Assembly: GCA_947489195.1 (NCBI GenBank)
Contig: CANLCT010000028.1
Coordinates: 1-57,562, forward strand
Reading direction: 5' to 3'
From: an uncultured Aquimarina sp.
GTDB taxonomy: Bacteria; Bacteroidota; Bacteroidia; Flavobacteriales; Flavobacteriaceae
Length of the DNA stretch: 57,562 bases
A model generated the notes under the pieces. It saw only the letters and a list, made by a program, of their open reading frames with translations. It did not search any database and was not told where the DNA came from. A program made the position numbers and the translations under genes. Within the stretch, counting starts at the first letter, position 1; each line of letters starts with the position of its first letter. Shown here piece by piece: positions 41,830 to 52,724 of the stretch.

Positions 41830-44800
41830 ATGTCAGCAACGCAAACTGAAAGATTAAATTTTTCTTCCGTAAAGAACATCCCTGCTTATCCAGATTTGTT
41901 GGATATTCAAATTAAGTCTTTCCAGGATTTCTTTCAATTAGAAACGAAATCAGAAGAGAGAGGGAATGAAGGATTGTATAATACCTTCATGGAAAACTTT
42001 CCAATCACGGACACACGTAATCAGTTCGTACTTGAATTTTTAGATTATTTTGTTGATCCTCCACGTTACGATTTACAAGAATGTATTGAAAGAGGGTTAA
42101 CATATAGTGTTCCATTAAAAGCGCGTTTAAAATTATATTGTACCGATCCTGAGCATGAGGATTTTGAAACTATTGTACAGGATGTGTATTTAGGTACTAT
42201 TCCTTATATGACTCCAAGTGGTACGTTTTGTATAAATGGAGCAGAACGAGTAGTAGTTTCTCAATTACATCGTTCTCCAGGAGTATTTTTTGGACAATCA
42301 TTTCACGCCAATGGTACTAAATTGTATTCTGCCCGTGTAATTCCTTTTAAAGGATCATGGATTGAATTTGCAACAGATATCAATAGCGTAATGTACGCGT
42401 ATATTGATCGTAAAAAGAAATTACCTGTAACTACGCTTTTCCGTGCTATCGGATTTGAGCGAGATAAAGATATATTAGAGATTTTTGACCTTGCGGAAGA
42501 AGTTAAGGTTTCAAAATCAGGAATTAAGAAAGTATTAGGGCGCCAATTGGCAGCACGTGTATTAAATACATGGCATGAAGATTTTGTAGATGAAGATACG
42601 GGTGAAGTTGTGTCAATTGAGCGTAATGAAATTGTATTAGATCGTGATACAATTTTAGAAAAAGATCATATTGAAGAGATTTTAGAGAGTGGAGTAAAAA
42701 CAATTTTACTTCATAAAGAGGATAATGAAAAAGGGGATTATGCAATTATTCATAATACACTTCAGAAAGATCCAACAAACTCTGAAAAAGAAGCAGTAGA
42801 ACATATTTATAGACAACTACGTAATGCAGAACCGCCTGATGAGGAAACTGCACGTGGTATTATTGATAAATTATTCTTTTCAGATCAGCGTTATAACTTA
42901 GGTGAAGTTGGTCGTTATAGAATGAACAAAAAATTACAATTAGATATCGCAATGGATAAGCAAGTGCTTACCAAAGAAGATATTATTACTATTGTAAAAT
43001 ATCTGATTGAGTTGATTAACTCAAAAGCAGAAATCGATGATATTGATCACTTATCAAATCGTCGTGTACGTACCGTAGGTGAGCAATTATCTCAGCAATT
43101 TGGTGTTGGTTTAGCGCGTATGGCGCGTACTATTCGTGAGCGAATGAATGTTCGTGATAACGAGGTGTTTACACCTATTGATTTGATTAATGCAAAAACA
43201 TTATCATCGGTAATTAATTCGTTCTTTGGAACTAACCAATTATCTCAATTTATGGATCAAACCAATCCGTTAGCTGAGATTACTCATAAGCGTCGTTTAT
43301 CGGCTCTTGGACCTGGTGGTTTATCAAGAGAGCGTGCAGGTTTCGAGGTACGTGATGTTCACTATACTCACTACGGACGTTTATGTCCTATTGAAACTCC
43401 TGAAGGACCAAACATTGGTTTGATATCTTCGCTTTCTGTTTATGCTAAAGTAAACAGTATGGGATTCATTGAAACTCCATATCGTAAGGTAACTGAAGGA
43501 CAAGTAGATTTAGAAACTATACCTAAATACTTAAGTGCAGAAGAAGAAGAAGGAATGAAAATTGCGCAAGCAAACATTCCAATGGATGAAAACGGAAAAA
43601 TTACTACAGATAAAGTAATTGCTCGTGAAGAAGGAGATTTCCCTGTGGAAGATCCAATGAATATCCATTATACCGATGTAGCACCAAATCAGATTTCATC
43701 AATATCGGCTTCATTAATTCCTTTCTTGGAGCATGATGATGCTAACCGTGCATTGATGGGATCAAACATGATGCGTCAGGCAGTACCATTGTTACGAGTA
43801 GACTCTCCTATTGTTGGAACAGGTCTTGAGCGTCAAGTGGCTTCCGATTCTCGTGTATTGATTAATGCAGAAGGAGAAGGTGTTGTTGAGTATGTTGATG
43901 CGGAAAAGATTATTATTAAGTATGATCGTACAGAAGAAGAACAATTAGTTAGTTTTGATTCTGATTCTAAATCATATGACTTAATTAAGTTTCGTAAAAC
44001 GAACCAAGGAACAAGTATTAACTTGAAGCCTATTATTAAAGAAGGTGATCGCGTATCTAAAGGACAAGTATTATGTCAAGGTTATGCTACTGAAGCAGGA
44101 GAGCTTGCTTTAGGACGTAACATGAAAGTGGCCTTTATGCCATGGAAAGGATACAACTTTGAGGATGCGATTGTAATTTCTGAAAAAGTAGTAAGAGAGG
44201 ATATTTTTACTTCAATTCATATTGATGAATACTCATTAGAAGTAAGAGATACAAAATTAGGTAACGAAGAATTAACAAATGATATTCCAAACGTATCGGA
44301 AGAGGCTACTAAAGACTTGGACGAAAATGGAATGATTCGTGTTGGTGCCGAAGTAAAGCCTGGTGATATATTAATTGGAAAAATTACTCCAAAAGGAGAA
44401 AGTGATCCAACTCCTGAAGAAAAATTATTACGTGCTATTTTTGGTGATAAAGCAGGTGATGTTAAAGATGCATCATTAAAAGCTTCTCCATCATTACACG
44501 GTGTAGTAATAGACAAAAAATTATTTTCAAGAGCAGTAAAGGATAAGCGTAAGCGTGCTCAGGATAAAGAAGATATTTCTAAACTTGAAGCTAAATATGA
44601 TGTTAGATTTGAAAGCCTAAAAAATCAATTGATTGATAAGCTTTTCACTATTGTTGGAGGTAAAACTTCGCAAGGTGTATCTAATGATTTAGGTGAAGAG
44701 GTACTACCAAAGGGTAAAAAGTATACCTTAAAAATGTTGAATAGTATTGATGATTATTCGCATTTAACTAAAGGTGTTTGGACTACTGATAAGGAGTTAA

Positions 44801-45642
44801 ATGAAATGGTAGCTGATTTGTTACACAACTATAAAATCAAAGAAAACGATCTACAAGGTAATTTACGTAGAGAAAAGTTCACGATTTCAGTTGGAGATGA
44901 ATTACCAGCAGGTATCTTAAAATTAGCTAAAATTTATGTAGCTAAAAAGCGTAAGCTTAAAGTAGGGGATAAAATGGCAGGTCGTCACGGTAACAAAGGT
45001 ATTGTTGCTCGTATTGTACGTCAAGAAGATATGCCATTCCTTGAAGATGGAACGCCAGTTGATATTGTATTGAATCCATTAGGGGTACCTTCGCGTATGA
45101 ATATTGGGCAGATTTATGAAACAGTATTAGGTTGGGCAGGTCAAAAATTAGGTCAAAAATATGCTACTCCAATTTTTGATGGAGCATCATTAGATCAGAT
45201 TAATGAATTGACTGATAGTGCAGGTATACCAAGATTTGGACATACATATTTATATGACGGTGGAACAGGTCAGCGTTTTGATCAAGCAGCAACAGTAGGG
45301 GTAATCTACATGTTAAAACTAGGTCACATGGTTGATGATAAAATGCATGCACGTTCAATAGGACCATACTCGTTAATTACACAGCAACCATTAGGAGGTA
45401 AAGCTCAATTTGGTGGTCAGCGTTTTGGAGAAATGGAAGTTTGGGCACTTGAGGCATATGGAGCATCAAGTACATTGCGTGAAATTTTAACTGTAAAATC
45501 TGATGATGTTATTGGAAGGGCTAAAACTTACGAAAGTATAGTTAAAGGTGAGCCAATGCCAGAACCAGGAATTCCAGAATCGTTCAATGTATTGATGCAT
45601 GAACTTAAAGGGCTTGGTTTAGACATTCGTTTAGAAGAATAA
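41830..45642 (+). CDS. rpoB: DNA-directed RNA polymerase subunit beta
   Basis: 1270 residues, complete. Recognisable blocks include the RPB2 protrusion start, [25 protein letters not shown] lineage sequence and the rifampicin region [31 protein letters not shown]. That region is wild-type-like, with conserved Asp, His and Ser positions. [15 protein letters not shown] and the C-terminal [12 protein letters not shown] follow. ATG at 41830 is preferred over the TTG one codon upstream. Transcribed with rpoC. Confidence 0.99.
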   Translation: MSATQTERLNFSSVKNIPAYPDLLDIQIKSFQDFFQLETKSEERGNEGLYNTFMENFPITDTRNQFVLEFLDYFVDPPRYDLQECIERGLTYSVPLKARLKLYCTDPEHEDFETIVQDVYLGTIPYMTPSGTFCINGAERVVVSQLHRSPGVFFGQSFHANGTKLYSARVIPFKGSWIEFATDINSVMYAYIDRKKKLPVTTLFRAIGFERDKDILEIFDLAEEVKVSKSGIKKVLGRQLAARVLNTWHEDFVDEDTGEVVSIERNEIVLDRDTILEKDHIEEILESGVKTILLHKEDNEKGDYAIIHNTLQKDPTNSEKEAVEHIYRQLRNAEPPDEETARGIIDKLFFSDQRYNLGEVGRYRMNKKLQLDIAMDKQVLTKEDIITIVKYLIELINSKAEIDDIDHLSNRRVRTVGEQLSQQFGVGLARMARTIRERMNVRDNEVFTPIDLINAKTLSSVINSFFGTNQLSQFMDQTNPLAEITHKRRLSALGPGGLSRERAGFEVRDVHYTHYGRLCPIETPEGPNIGLISSLSVYAKVNSMGFIETPYRKVTEGQVDLETIPKYLSAEEEEGMKIAQANIPMDENGKITTDKVIAREEGDFPVEDPMNIHYTDVAPNQISSISASLIPFLEHDDANRALMGSNMMRQAVPLLRVDSPIVGTGLERQVASDSRVLINAEGEGVVEYVDAEKIIIKYDRTEEEQLVSFDSDSKSYDLIKFRKTNQGTSINLKPIIKEGDRVSKGQVLCQGYATEAGELALGRNMKVAFMPWKGYNFEDAIVISEKVVREDIFTSIHIDEYSLEVRDTKLGNEELTNDIPNVSEEATKDLDENGMIRVGAEVKPGDILIGKITPKGESDPTPEEKLLRAIFGDKAGDVKDASLKASPSLHGVVIDKKLFSRAVKDKRKRAQDKEDISKLEAKYDVRFESLKNQLIDKLFTIVGGKTSQGVSNDLGEEVLPKGKKYTLKMLNSIDDYSHLTKGVWTTDKELNEMVADLLHNYKIKENDLQGNLRREKFTISVGDELPAGILKLAKIYVAKKRKLKVGDKMAGRHGNKGIVARIVRQEDMPFLEDGTPVDIVLNPLGVPSRMNIGQIYETVLGWAGQKLGQKYATPIFDGASLDQINELTDSAGIPRFGHTYLYDGGTGQRFDQAATVGVIYMLKLGHMVDDKMHARSIGPYSLITQQPLGGKAQFGGQRFGEMEVWALEAYGASSTLREILTVKSDDVIGRAKTYESIVKGEPMPEPGIPESFNVLMHELKGLGLDIRLEE

Positions 45643-45661
45643 CCTAATAAAGCGTATAAAT

Positions 45662-45685
45662 GCCGTTCTCTATTTTGAGAACGGC
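45662..45685 (+). other. Hairpin between rpoB and rpoC
   Basis: A perfect nine-base stem GCCGTTCTC/GAGAACGGC with loop TATTTT. No T run follows (TATTTTCAAC), so it is a weak terminator at most. It may be a processing or pausing element in the 81-base spacer. Confidence 0.7.
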
Positions 45686-45723
45686 TATTTTCAACATACT
45701 AATATTCTTAAGTAGCATATACT

Positions 45724-48700
45724 ATGGCTAGAAATAATGATAAGAATCAAGTAAAGAGATTTAATAAAATCTCAATCGGTTTAGCTTCTCCAGAATCTAT
45801 TTTGGAAGCTTCACATGGTGAAGTGCTAAAACCAGAAACTATAAATTACCGTACACATAAGCCTGAACGTGATGGTTTGTTTTGTGAGCGTATCTTTGGT
45901 CCTGTAAAGGATTATGAGTGTGCATGTGGTAAATACAAGCGTATCCGTTATAAAGGTATTGTTTGTGACCGTTGTGGGGTAGAGGTAACTGAGAAAAAGG
46001 TACGTAGAGATCGAGTAGGTCATATTAACCTTGTTGTTCCTGTAGCGCACATTTGGTATTTCCGTTCATTACCAAATAAAATTGGTTATTTATTAGGATT
46101 ACCTTCTAAGAAATTAGATATGATAATTTACTACGAGCGTTATGTAGTAATTCAACCAGGTATTGCTAAAAATGAAGAAGGAGAACCTATTCAAAAAATG
46201 GATTTCCTTACGGAAGAAGAATATTTAAATATACTTGATAGTCTTCCACAGGAAAATCTATATTTAGATGATTCAGACCCAGAAAAGTTTATTGCAAAAA
46301 TGGGAGCTGAGTGTTTAATTGAGATACTGAAACGTATTGATTTAGATGATCTTTCATATGAATTGCGCCATAAAGCAAATAATGAAACATCTAAGCAACG
46401 TAAAGCAGAAGCTTTAAAGCGTTTACAAGTTGTAGAGGCTTTACGTGATGCAAATAAAAATAGAGAGAATAATCCAGAATGGATGATAATGAAGGTAATT
46501 CCGGTGATACCGCCAGAATTACGTCCATTAGTGCCATTGGATGGAGGTCGTTTTGCAACATCTGATTTAAATGATTTATACCGAAGAGTAATTATTCGTA
46601 ATAATCGTTTAAAGCGTTTAGTTGAAATTAAAGCGCCTGAAGTAATTTTACGTAATGAAAAACGTATGCTTCAAGAATCTGTGGATTCATTATTCGATAA
46701 CACACGTAAATCATCAGCAGTAAAAACAGAAAGTAATAGACCGTTAAAGTCGCTTTCTGATTCGTTAAAAGGTAAGCAAGGGCGTTTCCGTCAAAACTTA
46801 CTTGGTAAACGTGTGGATTATTCAGCACGTTCGGTAATTGTTGTTGGACCAGAATTAAAATTGTTTGAGTGTGGTTTACCAAAAAATATGGCAGCTGAAC
46901 TTTATAAGCCTTTCGTTATTAGAAAGCTTATTGAGAGAGGTATTGTTAAAACGGTAAAATCAGCTAAAAAGATTATAGATCGTAAAGAGCCTGTAGTATG
47001 GGATATTTTAGAAAATGTACTAAAAGGACATCCAGTATTACTTAACCGTGCGCCTACGTTACACCGTTTAGGTATTCAAGCTTTTCAACCAAAATTAATT
47101 GAAGGAAAAGCGATTCAATTACATCCATTAGTATGTACGGCATTTAACGCCGATTTTGATGGGGATCAAATGGCGGTACACTTACCATTAGGACCTGAAG
47201 CTATATTAGAGGCTCAGTTATTAATGTTGGCATCGCACAATATTTTGAACCCAGCAAATGGTTCTCCGGTAACGGTACCATCTCAAGATATGGTCTTGGG
47301 TCTATACTACATGACAAAAGCGCGTAGATCGACACCAGAACTTCCAATTAAAGGAGAAGGATTAACTTTTTATTCTGCTGAAGAAGTTACGATAGCATAT
47401 AATGAAAATAAATTAGATATTAACGCGATAATTAAAATCCGTACAATGGATTTTAATGAAGCTGGAGAGTTAGTGCCTCAGATTATAGAAACTACTACTG
47501 GTAGAGTGCTTTTTAACGAAAAAGTACCAGCAGCAGCAGGGTATATCAATCAGGTATTGACTAAAAAAGCCTTGCGTGATATCATTGGTGATATTTTGAA
47601 AGTAACATCTGTACCTGAAACAGCAGATTTCCTTGACGAAATTAAAGGATTAGGTTACGGATTTGCATTTAGAGGAGGTCTTTCATTCAGTTTAGGGGAT
47701 ATTATTATTCCAGCAGAAAAACAAGGAATGATTGATGCAGCAAATGCTCAGGTTGATGGTATTATAGGAAACTATAACATGGGTCTGATTACTAATAATG
47801 AACGTTATAATCAAGTAATTGATATCTGGACATCTACTAATGCTCAATTGACTGAATTGTCAATGAAACGTATTAGCGAAGATCAACAAGGATTTAACTC
47901 GGTATTTATGATGCTTGATTCTGGAGCACGTGGATCTAAGGAGCAAATTCGTCAGTTGACTGGTATGCGTGGATTAATGGCAAAACCTAAGAAATCTGCA
48001 GATGGTGGTGGAGCTATTATTGAAAATCCGATTATATCAAACTTTAAAGAAGGTCTTTCTATTCTTGAATACTTTATTTCAACTCACGGTGCACGTAAAG
48101 GACTTGCGGATACAGCTTTGAAAACAGCTGATGCAGGGTACTTAACGCGTCGTTTAGTAGATGTTTCACAAGATGTGATTATTAACCAAACTGATTGTGG
48201 TACGTTAAGAGGTGTAGAAGTTGCTCCACTTAAGAAGAATGAAGAGATAATTGAATCATTAGGGGCGCGTATTTTAGGACGTACTGCTTTAAATGATGTT
48301 ATAAATCCTTTAACTCAAGAAGTTTTAGTTGAATCTGGAGCCGAAATTAATGACGAACAAGTGGAATTGATTTCTGCAGCTCCAATCGAAACGGTTGAAG
48401 TACGTTCTGCATTAACATGTGAAGCTAAAAAAGGTATTTGTAAAAAATGTTACGGTCGTAACTTAGCTACAAATAAAACTGTTCAGCTAGGTGAGGCAGT
48501 AGGGGTAGTTGCTGCGCAATCTATTGGAGAGCCAGGAACTCAGCTTACATTACGTACATTCCACGTAGGTGGTATTGCAGGTAACATTTCTGAAGATAAT
48601 AGCTTGAAAGCACGTTTTCCAGGTGTTGTTGAAATTGAAGAGTTAAAAACTGTAAAAAGTGAAAATAACGAAGGAAAAGAGACAGATGTTGTAATTTCTC

Positions 48701-50025
48701 GTACTTCTGAAGTTAAGATAATTGACCCTAAAACAAAAATTGTTTTAAGTACAAATCTTATTCCTTATGGTTCTGAATTGTTTGCAAAAACAGGAGATAC
48801 TATAGCTAAAGATGATGTAATTTGTTCATGGGACCCTTATAACGGAGTAATTATTTCTGAATTTGCAGGAAGAATTAAATATGAAAATATAGAACAGGGT
48901 ATTACTTATCAAGTGGAAATTGATGAACAAACTGGTTTCCAAGAAAAAGTAATTTCTGAATCTAGAGATAAGAAAAAGATTCCTACTTTAATTATAATGG
49001 GTAAAGGTGATGAAGTATTACGTTCATACAACTTACCTGTTGGAGCTCACTTGATGATCGAAGATGGTGAAAAAATTAGAGAAGGAAAGATTTTAGTGAA
49101 AATACCACGAAAATCATCAAAAGCAGGTGATATTACTGGGGGGCTTCCTCGTGTAACTGAATTGTTTGAAGCACGTAACCCATCTAACCCAGCAATTGTT
49201 TCTGAAATTGATGGTGTGGTTTCATTTGGTAAAATTAAGCGTGGTAACCGTGAGATTATTGTAGAATCACGTTTAGGTGATATTAAAAAGTACTTGGTTA
49301 AATTATCTAATCAAATTTTGGTTCAGGAAAATGACTTTGTACGTGCTGGGATGCCACTTTCTGATGGTGCAATTTCTCCTGTTGATATCCTTAAAATTAA
49401 AGGTCCATCAGCGGTACAACAGTACTTAGTAAATGAAGTACAGGAAGTGTATCGTTTACAAGGTGTAAAGATTAATGATAAACACTTTGAGGTAGTTGTG
49501 CGTCAAATGATGCGTAAGGTTCAAATTCAAGATCCAGGTGATACTATTTTCTTAGAAAATCAATTAGTACATAAGATTGATTTTATTGAAGAGAATGATG
49601 AAATATTTGGTAAGAAAGTCGTAGAAGAAGCTGGTGAAAGTGAAAATTTGAAAGCAGGACAAATTGTTACTCCTCGCGAATTAAGAGATGAAAATTCTAT
49701 TTTACGTCGTGAAGATAAGCAGTTAGTTGTAGCTAGAGATGCTACTCCAGCAACAGCAACACCAATTTTACAAGGTATTACTAGAGCGTCACTTCAAACG
49801 AAATCATTTATTTCGGCAGCATCATTCCAGGAAACTACAAAAGTATTGAATGAAGCAGCAGTAAGTGGTAAAGAGGATTACCTTGAAGGATTAAAAGAAA
49901 ATGTAATTGTTGGTCATAAGATTCCAGCTGGAACAGGTATGCGTCATTATGATTCTATTATTGTAGGTTCAAAAGAAGAATTAGAAAAGCGTACTAAAGA
50001 GACTGAACAATTAAATTTTAATTAA
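45724..50025 (+). CDS. rpoC: DNA-directed RNA polymerase subunit beta'
   Basis: 1433 residues, complete. The N-terminal zinc site is [20 protein letters not shown], and the catalytic Mg-binding loop is [14 protein letters not shown]. The second zinc-site cysteines fall in [17 protein letters not shown], with [25 protein letters not shown] following. The C-terminal end [15 protein letters not shown] is typical of Bacteroidota. Followed 16 bases later by the DUF3467 gene. Confidence 0.99.
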   Translation: MARNNDKNQVKRFNKISIGLASPESILEASHGEVLKPETINYRTHKPERDGLFCERIFGPVKDYECACGKYKRIRYKGIVCDRCGVEVTEKKVRRDRVGHINLVVPVAHIWYFRSLPNKIGYLLGLPSKKLDMIIYYERYVVIQPGIAKNEEGEPIQKMDFLTEEEYLNILDSLPQENLYLDDSDPEKFIAKMGAECLIEILKRIDLDDLSYELRHKANNETSKQRKAEALKRLQVVEALRDANKNRENNPEWMIMKVIPVIPPELRPLVPLDGGRFATSDLNDLYRRVIIRNNRLKRLVEIKAPEVILRNEKRMLQESVDSLFDNTRKSSAVKTESNRPLKSLSDSLKGKQGRFRQNLLGKRVDYSARSVIVVGPELKLFECGLPKNMAAELYKPFVIRKLIERGIVKTVKSAKKIIDRKEPVVWDILENVLKGHPVLLNRAPTLHRLGIQAFQPKLIEGKAIQLHPLVCTAFNADFDGDQMAVHLPLGPEAILEAQLLMLASHNILNPANGSPVTVPSQDMVLGLYYMTKARRSTPELPIKGEGLTFYSAEEVTIAYNENKLDINAIIKIRTMDFNEAGELVPQIIETTTGRVLFNEKVPAAAGYINQVLTKKALRDIIGDILKVTSVPETADFLDEIKGLGYGFAFRGGLSFSLGDIIIPAEKQGMIDAANAQVDGIIGNYNMGLITNNERYNQVIDIWTSTNAQLTELSMKRISEDQQGFNSVFMMLDSGARGSKEQIRQLTGMRGLMAKPKKSADGGGAIIENPIISNFKEGLSILEYFISTHGARKGLADTALKTADAGYLTRRLVDVSQDVIINQTDCGTLRGVEVAPLKKNEEIIESLGARILGRTALNDVINPLTQEVLVESGAEINDEQVELISAAPIETVEVRSALTCEAKKGICKKCYGRNLATNKTVQLGEAVGVVAAQSIGEPGTQLTLRTFHVGGIAGNISEDNSLKARFPGVVEIEELKTVKSENNEGKETDVVISRTSEVKIIDPKTKIVLSTNLIPYGSELFAKTGDTIAKDDVICSWDPYNGVIISEFAGRIKYENIEQGITYQVEIDEQTGFQEKVISESRDKKKIPTLIIMGKGDEVLRSYNLPVGAHLMIEDGEKIREGKILVKIPRKSSKAGDITGGLPRVTELFEARNPSNPAIVSEIDGVVSFGKIKRGNREIIVESRLGDIKKYLVKLSNQILVQENDFVRAGMPLSDGAISPVDILKIKGPSAVQQYLVNEVQEVYRLQGVKINDKHFEVVVRQMMRKVQIQDPGDTIFLENQLVHKIDFIEENDEIFGKKVVEEAGESENLKAGQIVTPRELRDENSILRREDKQLVVARDATPATATPILQGITRASLQTKSFISAASFQETTKVLNEAAVSGKEDYLEGLKENVIVGHKIPAGTGMRHYDSIIVGSKEELEKRTKETEQLNFN

Positions 50026-50041
50026 TTAGATATTAATAAGA

Positions 50042-50356
50042 ATGGCTGAAAATAAAAAAGACAATACACAAAGTATAAACATAGAGATTGATGAAAAAAT
50101 TGCTGAAGGAATTTATAGTAATTTGGCAATTATAAATCATTCATTATCTGAATTTGTAGTCGATTTTATCAATGTAATGCCTGGTAATCCAAAGAGTAAG
50201 GTTAAGAGTAGGATAATATTAACGCCTCAGCATGCCAAACGCTTAGTAAAAGCATTAAATGATAATGTGAAGCGTTTTGAAAATGAGCATGGAGAGATTA
50301 AAGATTATGAAAAAGCTTCCATACCTTTAAACTTTGGTCCAACAGGGCAAGCATAA
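50042..50356 (+). CDS. DUF3467 family protein
   Basis: 104 residues, cytosolic. SINIEIDEKIAEGIYSNLAIINHSLSEFVVDFINVMPG is the family signature, and LTPQHAKRLVKALNDNVKRFE follows. It is linked to rpoC in Bacteroidota and is the last gene before a terminator. Function is unknown; the fixed position suggests a link to transcription. Confidence 0.93.
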   Translation: MAENKKDNTQSINIEIDEKIAEGIYSNLAIINHSLSEFVVDFINVMPGNPKSKVKSRIILTPQHAKRLVKALNDNVKRFENEHGEIKDYEKASIPLNFGPTGQA

Positions 50357-50376
50357 TTAGTAAGTCATAAGTAATA

Positions 50377-50410
50377 AAAAAAACCTCTTGAAATTTCAAG
50401 AGGTTTTTTT
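50377..50410 (+). terminator. Terminator of the rpoBC operon
   Basis: A 34-base perfect palindrome: seven A, ACCTCTTG-type arms and seven T. It works on either strand. Confidence 0.93.
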
Positions 50411-50610
50411 ATAGAAATAATTTATGATTAAATAAAAAGGTATATGTATTGATTATTTCGATATATAAAGAGACTTTATTTTAAAGTATTTGATAGATTT
50501 TGTTTAAAATTAAGTCTATAAATGTCAATTGTATATTTAATGTTGTTAAAATGACTTATTTAGGTTTCTTTTGGTTTCTGATAAAGAATTTTTGTTTATT
50601 GCTCTTGTAA

Positions 50611-50786
50611 TTAAGGTAAGTTCGGCATCTTTTTAATCAACTACCAAAACTGTAAATTCGAGTGATTTTCGATACAAAATTGTATAATGAAAGGCAATTT
50701 TGATATGAAAAAGATGATTCTCGATATAAAACTCTTACAGAATTTCACTCGAATTAACATCTTTTCTTGTATCGAACTTACATTAA
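50611..50786. repeat. Complex palindromic non-coding element
   Basis: Nested inverted repeats: 50611-50624 with 50773-50786 (TTAA-GTAAGTTCG type, 13 of 14), and 50655-50665 with 50745-50755 (AATTCGAGTGA/TCACTCGAATT, perfect). TCGATACAA at 50669-50677 pairs with 50767-50775, and GCATCTTTTT at 50625 can pair with AAAAAGATG at 50708. The pairings compete, so the element could switch between folds. No gene lies in 50411-50904. A mobile miniature element, a structured RNA or a protein-binding site are all possible. Confidence 0.65.
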
Positions 50787-50904
50787 TTTGAGAAACACGA
50801 GACTATATCAAGCTAGTCATTATATAATACAATAGCATTTCCCAAATGAATTTACTGTGTTTTTTATAGAGTCAAAATGCGTTATTTAAATCTATGCTCA
50901 TTGA

Positions 50905-52497
50905 TTAAAATTCAGAAGTAAAATGAAATTTCAGACTTTTATATTTATCCTGAGTCATTTGCAAGCTAAAATGAGAATCAGCTAAAAATACTAATTGATC
51001 TCTTTTATCTTTTGCTAAAAACTTACTTTTTACTCGTTTAAATTCCTTGAATTCTTCACTTTTTTCATCATCAGTTTCGATCCAACATGCTTTATGAACA
51101 TTTAAATTTTCATAACTACATTTAGCGCCATATTCATGCTCTAATCTATATTGAATTACTTCATATTGAAGTGCACCAACGGTACCAATTACTTTTCTTC
51201 CGTTCAAATCAAGAGTAAATAATTGTGCTACACCTTCATCCATTAATTGGTCAATTCCCTTAGCTAATTGTTTGGATTTCATTGGGTCAGCATTATTAAT
51301 GTATCTAAAATGCTCTGGAGAAAAACTAGGAATTCCTTTGTAGTTTAGCAATTCGCCTGCAGTTAAAGTATCTCCTATTTTAAAATTACCTGTGTCATGT
51401 AAACCAACAATATCTCCTGGGAATGATATATCTACTATTTCTTTTTTTTCTGCAAAAAATGCATTAGGACTTGAGAATTTTAATTTTTTTCCTAATCGAG
51501 TATGCAAGTAAGGAGTATTTCGTTCAAAAGTACCTGAAACAATTTTTATGAAAGCTAAACGGTCCCTGTGTTTGGGATCCATATTTGCATGAATTTTAAA
51601 AACAAAACCAGTAAATTTCTTTTCCGTAGGAAATACCTCTCTTGTGTCACTTTCTTTGGGTCTTGGCATAGGTGCTATATCAACAAAGCAATCTAACAAT
51701 TCGCGAACCCCAAAATTATTCAATGCTGATCCAAAAAATACAGGCTGTAGATCACCATTTTGGTATTCTGTTTTGTTAAATTCAGGATATATTCCAGAGG
51801 TTAATTCAATTTCTTCGCGTAAAGTGTTGGCGCTTTTTTCTCCAACTAATTTGTCAAGTTCATTACTGTCAAGATTTTCAATTTCAATAGTATCTAAAAT
51901 GTGTTTCGAAGATTCGTCACTAAATAAATTAATGTTTTTTTCCCAGATATTGTAAATTCCTTTAAAATCATAGCCCATACCAATCGGAAAACTCAAAGGA
52001 GTAACTCTTAAACCTAGTTTTTGTTCTACTTCATCAAGTAAATCGAAGGCATCTTTACCTTCTCTATCCATTTTATTGATAAAAACAATCATAGGAATTT
52101 TACGCATTCTACAAACTGATACCAGTTTTTTAGTTTGCTCTTCAACACCTTTTGCAACGTCAATTACAACAATAACACTGTCTACAGCGGTAAGTGTTCT
52201 AAAGGTGTCTTCTGCAAAATCTTTATGTCCTGGTGTGTCTAATATGTTTATTTTTATGTCTTTATATTCAAATGCTAGAACAGAGGTTGCCACAGAAATT
52301 CCACGCTGCCTTTCTATTTCCATAAAATCACTAGTGGCTCCTTTTTTAATTTTATTTGATTTTACAGCTCCAGCTTCTTGTATGGCACCTCCAAAAAGTA
52401 ATAGTTTTTCTGTAAGTGTTGTTTTTCCTGCATCTGGGTGAGAGACAATTCCAAAGGTTCGTCTTCGCTGTATTTCTTCTTCAAAGGATAATTTCAT
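50905..52497 (-). CDS. prfC: Peptide chain release factor 3
   Basis: 530-residue GTPase that removes RF1/RF2 after termination. G1 is SHPDAGKTTLTEK (about residues 19-31), the switch I region contains RQRGISVATSV, G3 is DTPGHKDF and G4 is NKMD. Domains II and III end with the RF3 C-terminal RVKSKFLAKDKRDQLVFLADS. Upstream, an inverted repeat GGCAA-AA-TTGCC overlaps a near-consensus -7 box (CAATTTTG on the minus strand). Confidence 0.97.
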   Translation of the reverse strand: MKLSFEEEIQRRRTFGIVSHPDAGKTTLTEKLLLFGGAIQEAGAVKSNKIKKGATSDFMEIERQRGISVATSVLAFEYKDIKINILDTPGHKDFAEDTFRTLTAVDSVIVVIDVAKGVEEQTKKLVSVCRMRKIPMIVFINKMDREGKDAFDLLDEVEQKLGLRVTPLSFPIGMGYDFKGIYNIWEKNINLFSDESSKHILDTIEIENLDSNELDKLVGEKSANTLREEIELTSGIYPEFNKTEYQNGDLQPVFFGSALNNFGVRELLDCFVDIAPMPRPKESDTREVFPTEKKFTGFVFKIHANMDPKHRDRLAFIKIVSGTFERNTPYLHTRLGKKLKFSSPNAFFAEKKEIVDISFPGDIVGLHDTGNFKIGDTLTAGELLNYKGIPSFSPEHFRYINNADPMKSKQLAKGIDQLMDEGVAQLFTLDLNGRKVIGTVGALQYEVIQYRLEHEYGAKCSYENLNVHKACWIETDDEKSEEFKEFKRVKSKFLAKDKRDQLVFLADSHFSLQMTQDKYKSLKFHFTSEF

Positions 52498-52724
52498 AAG
52501 TTTTATTAAATAATATGAGGCAAAATTGCCTTTTAATTAATTAAAAAGCAATTAATTCTGGCTTTTTTTGTGTATTGTAACGATTATTTATGCTTTTTAT
52601 CGAAAATTAATTAAGTGTTTTAATATTTGTGTTTTTAACAGTTTTTTTTGTATTTACTTTGATGAAAATTAGGTTATTTCACTTTTTTTTCTTAAGTGAT
52701 TGATATACAGCAAATTGAAATAAT

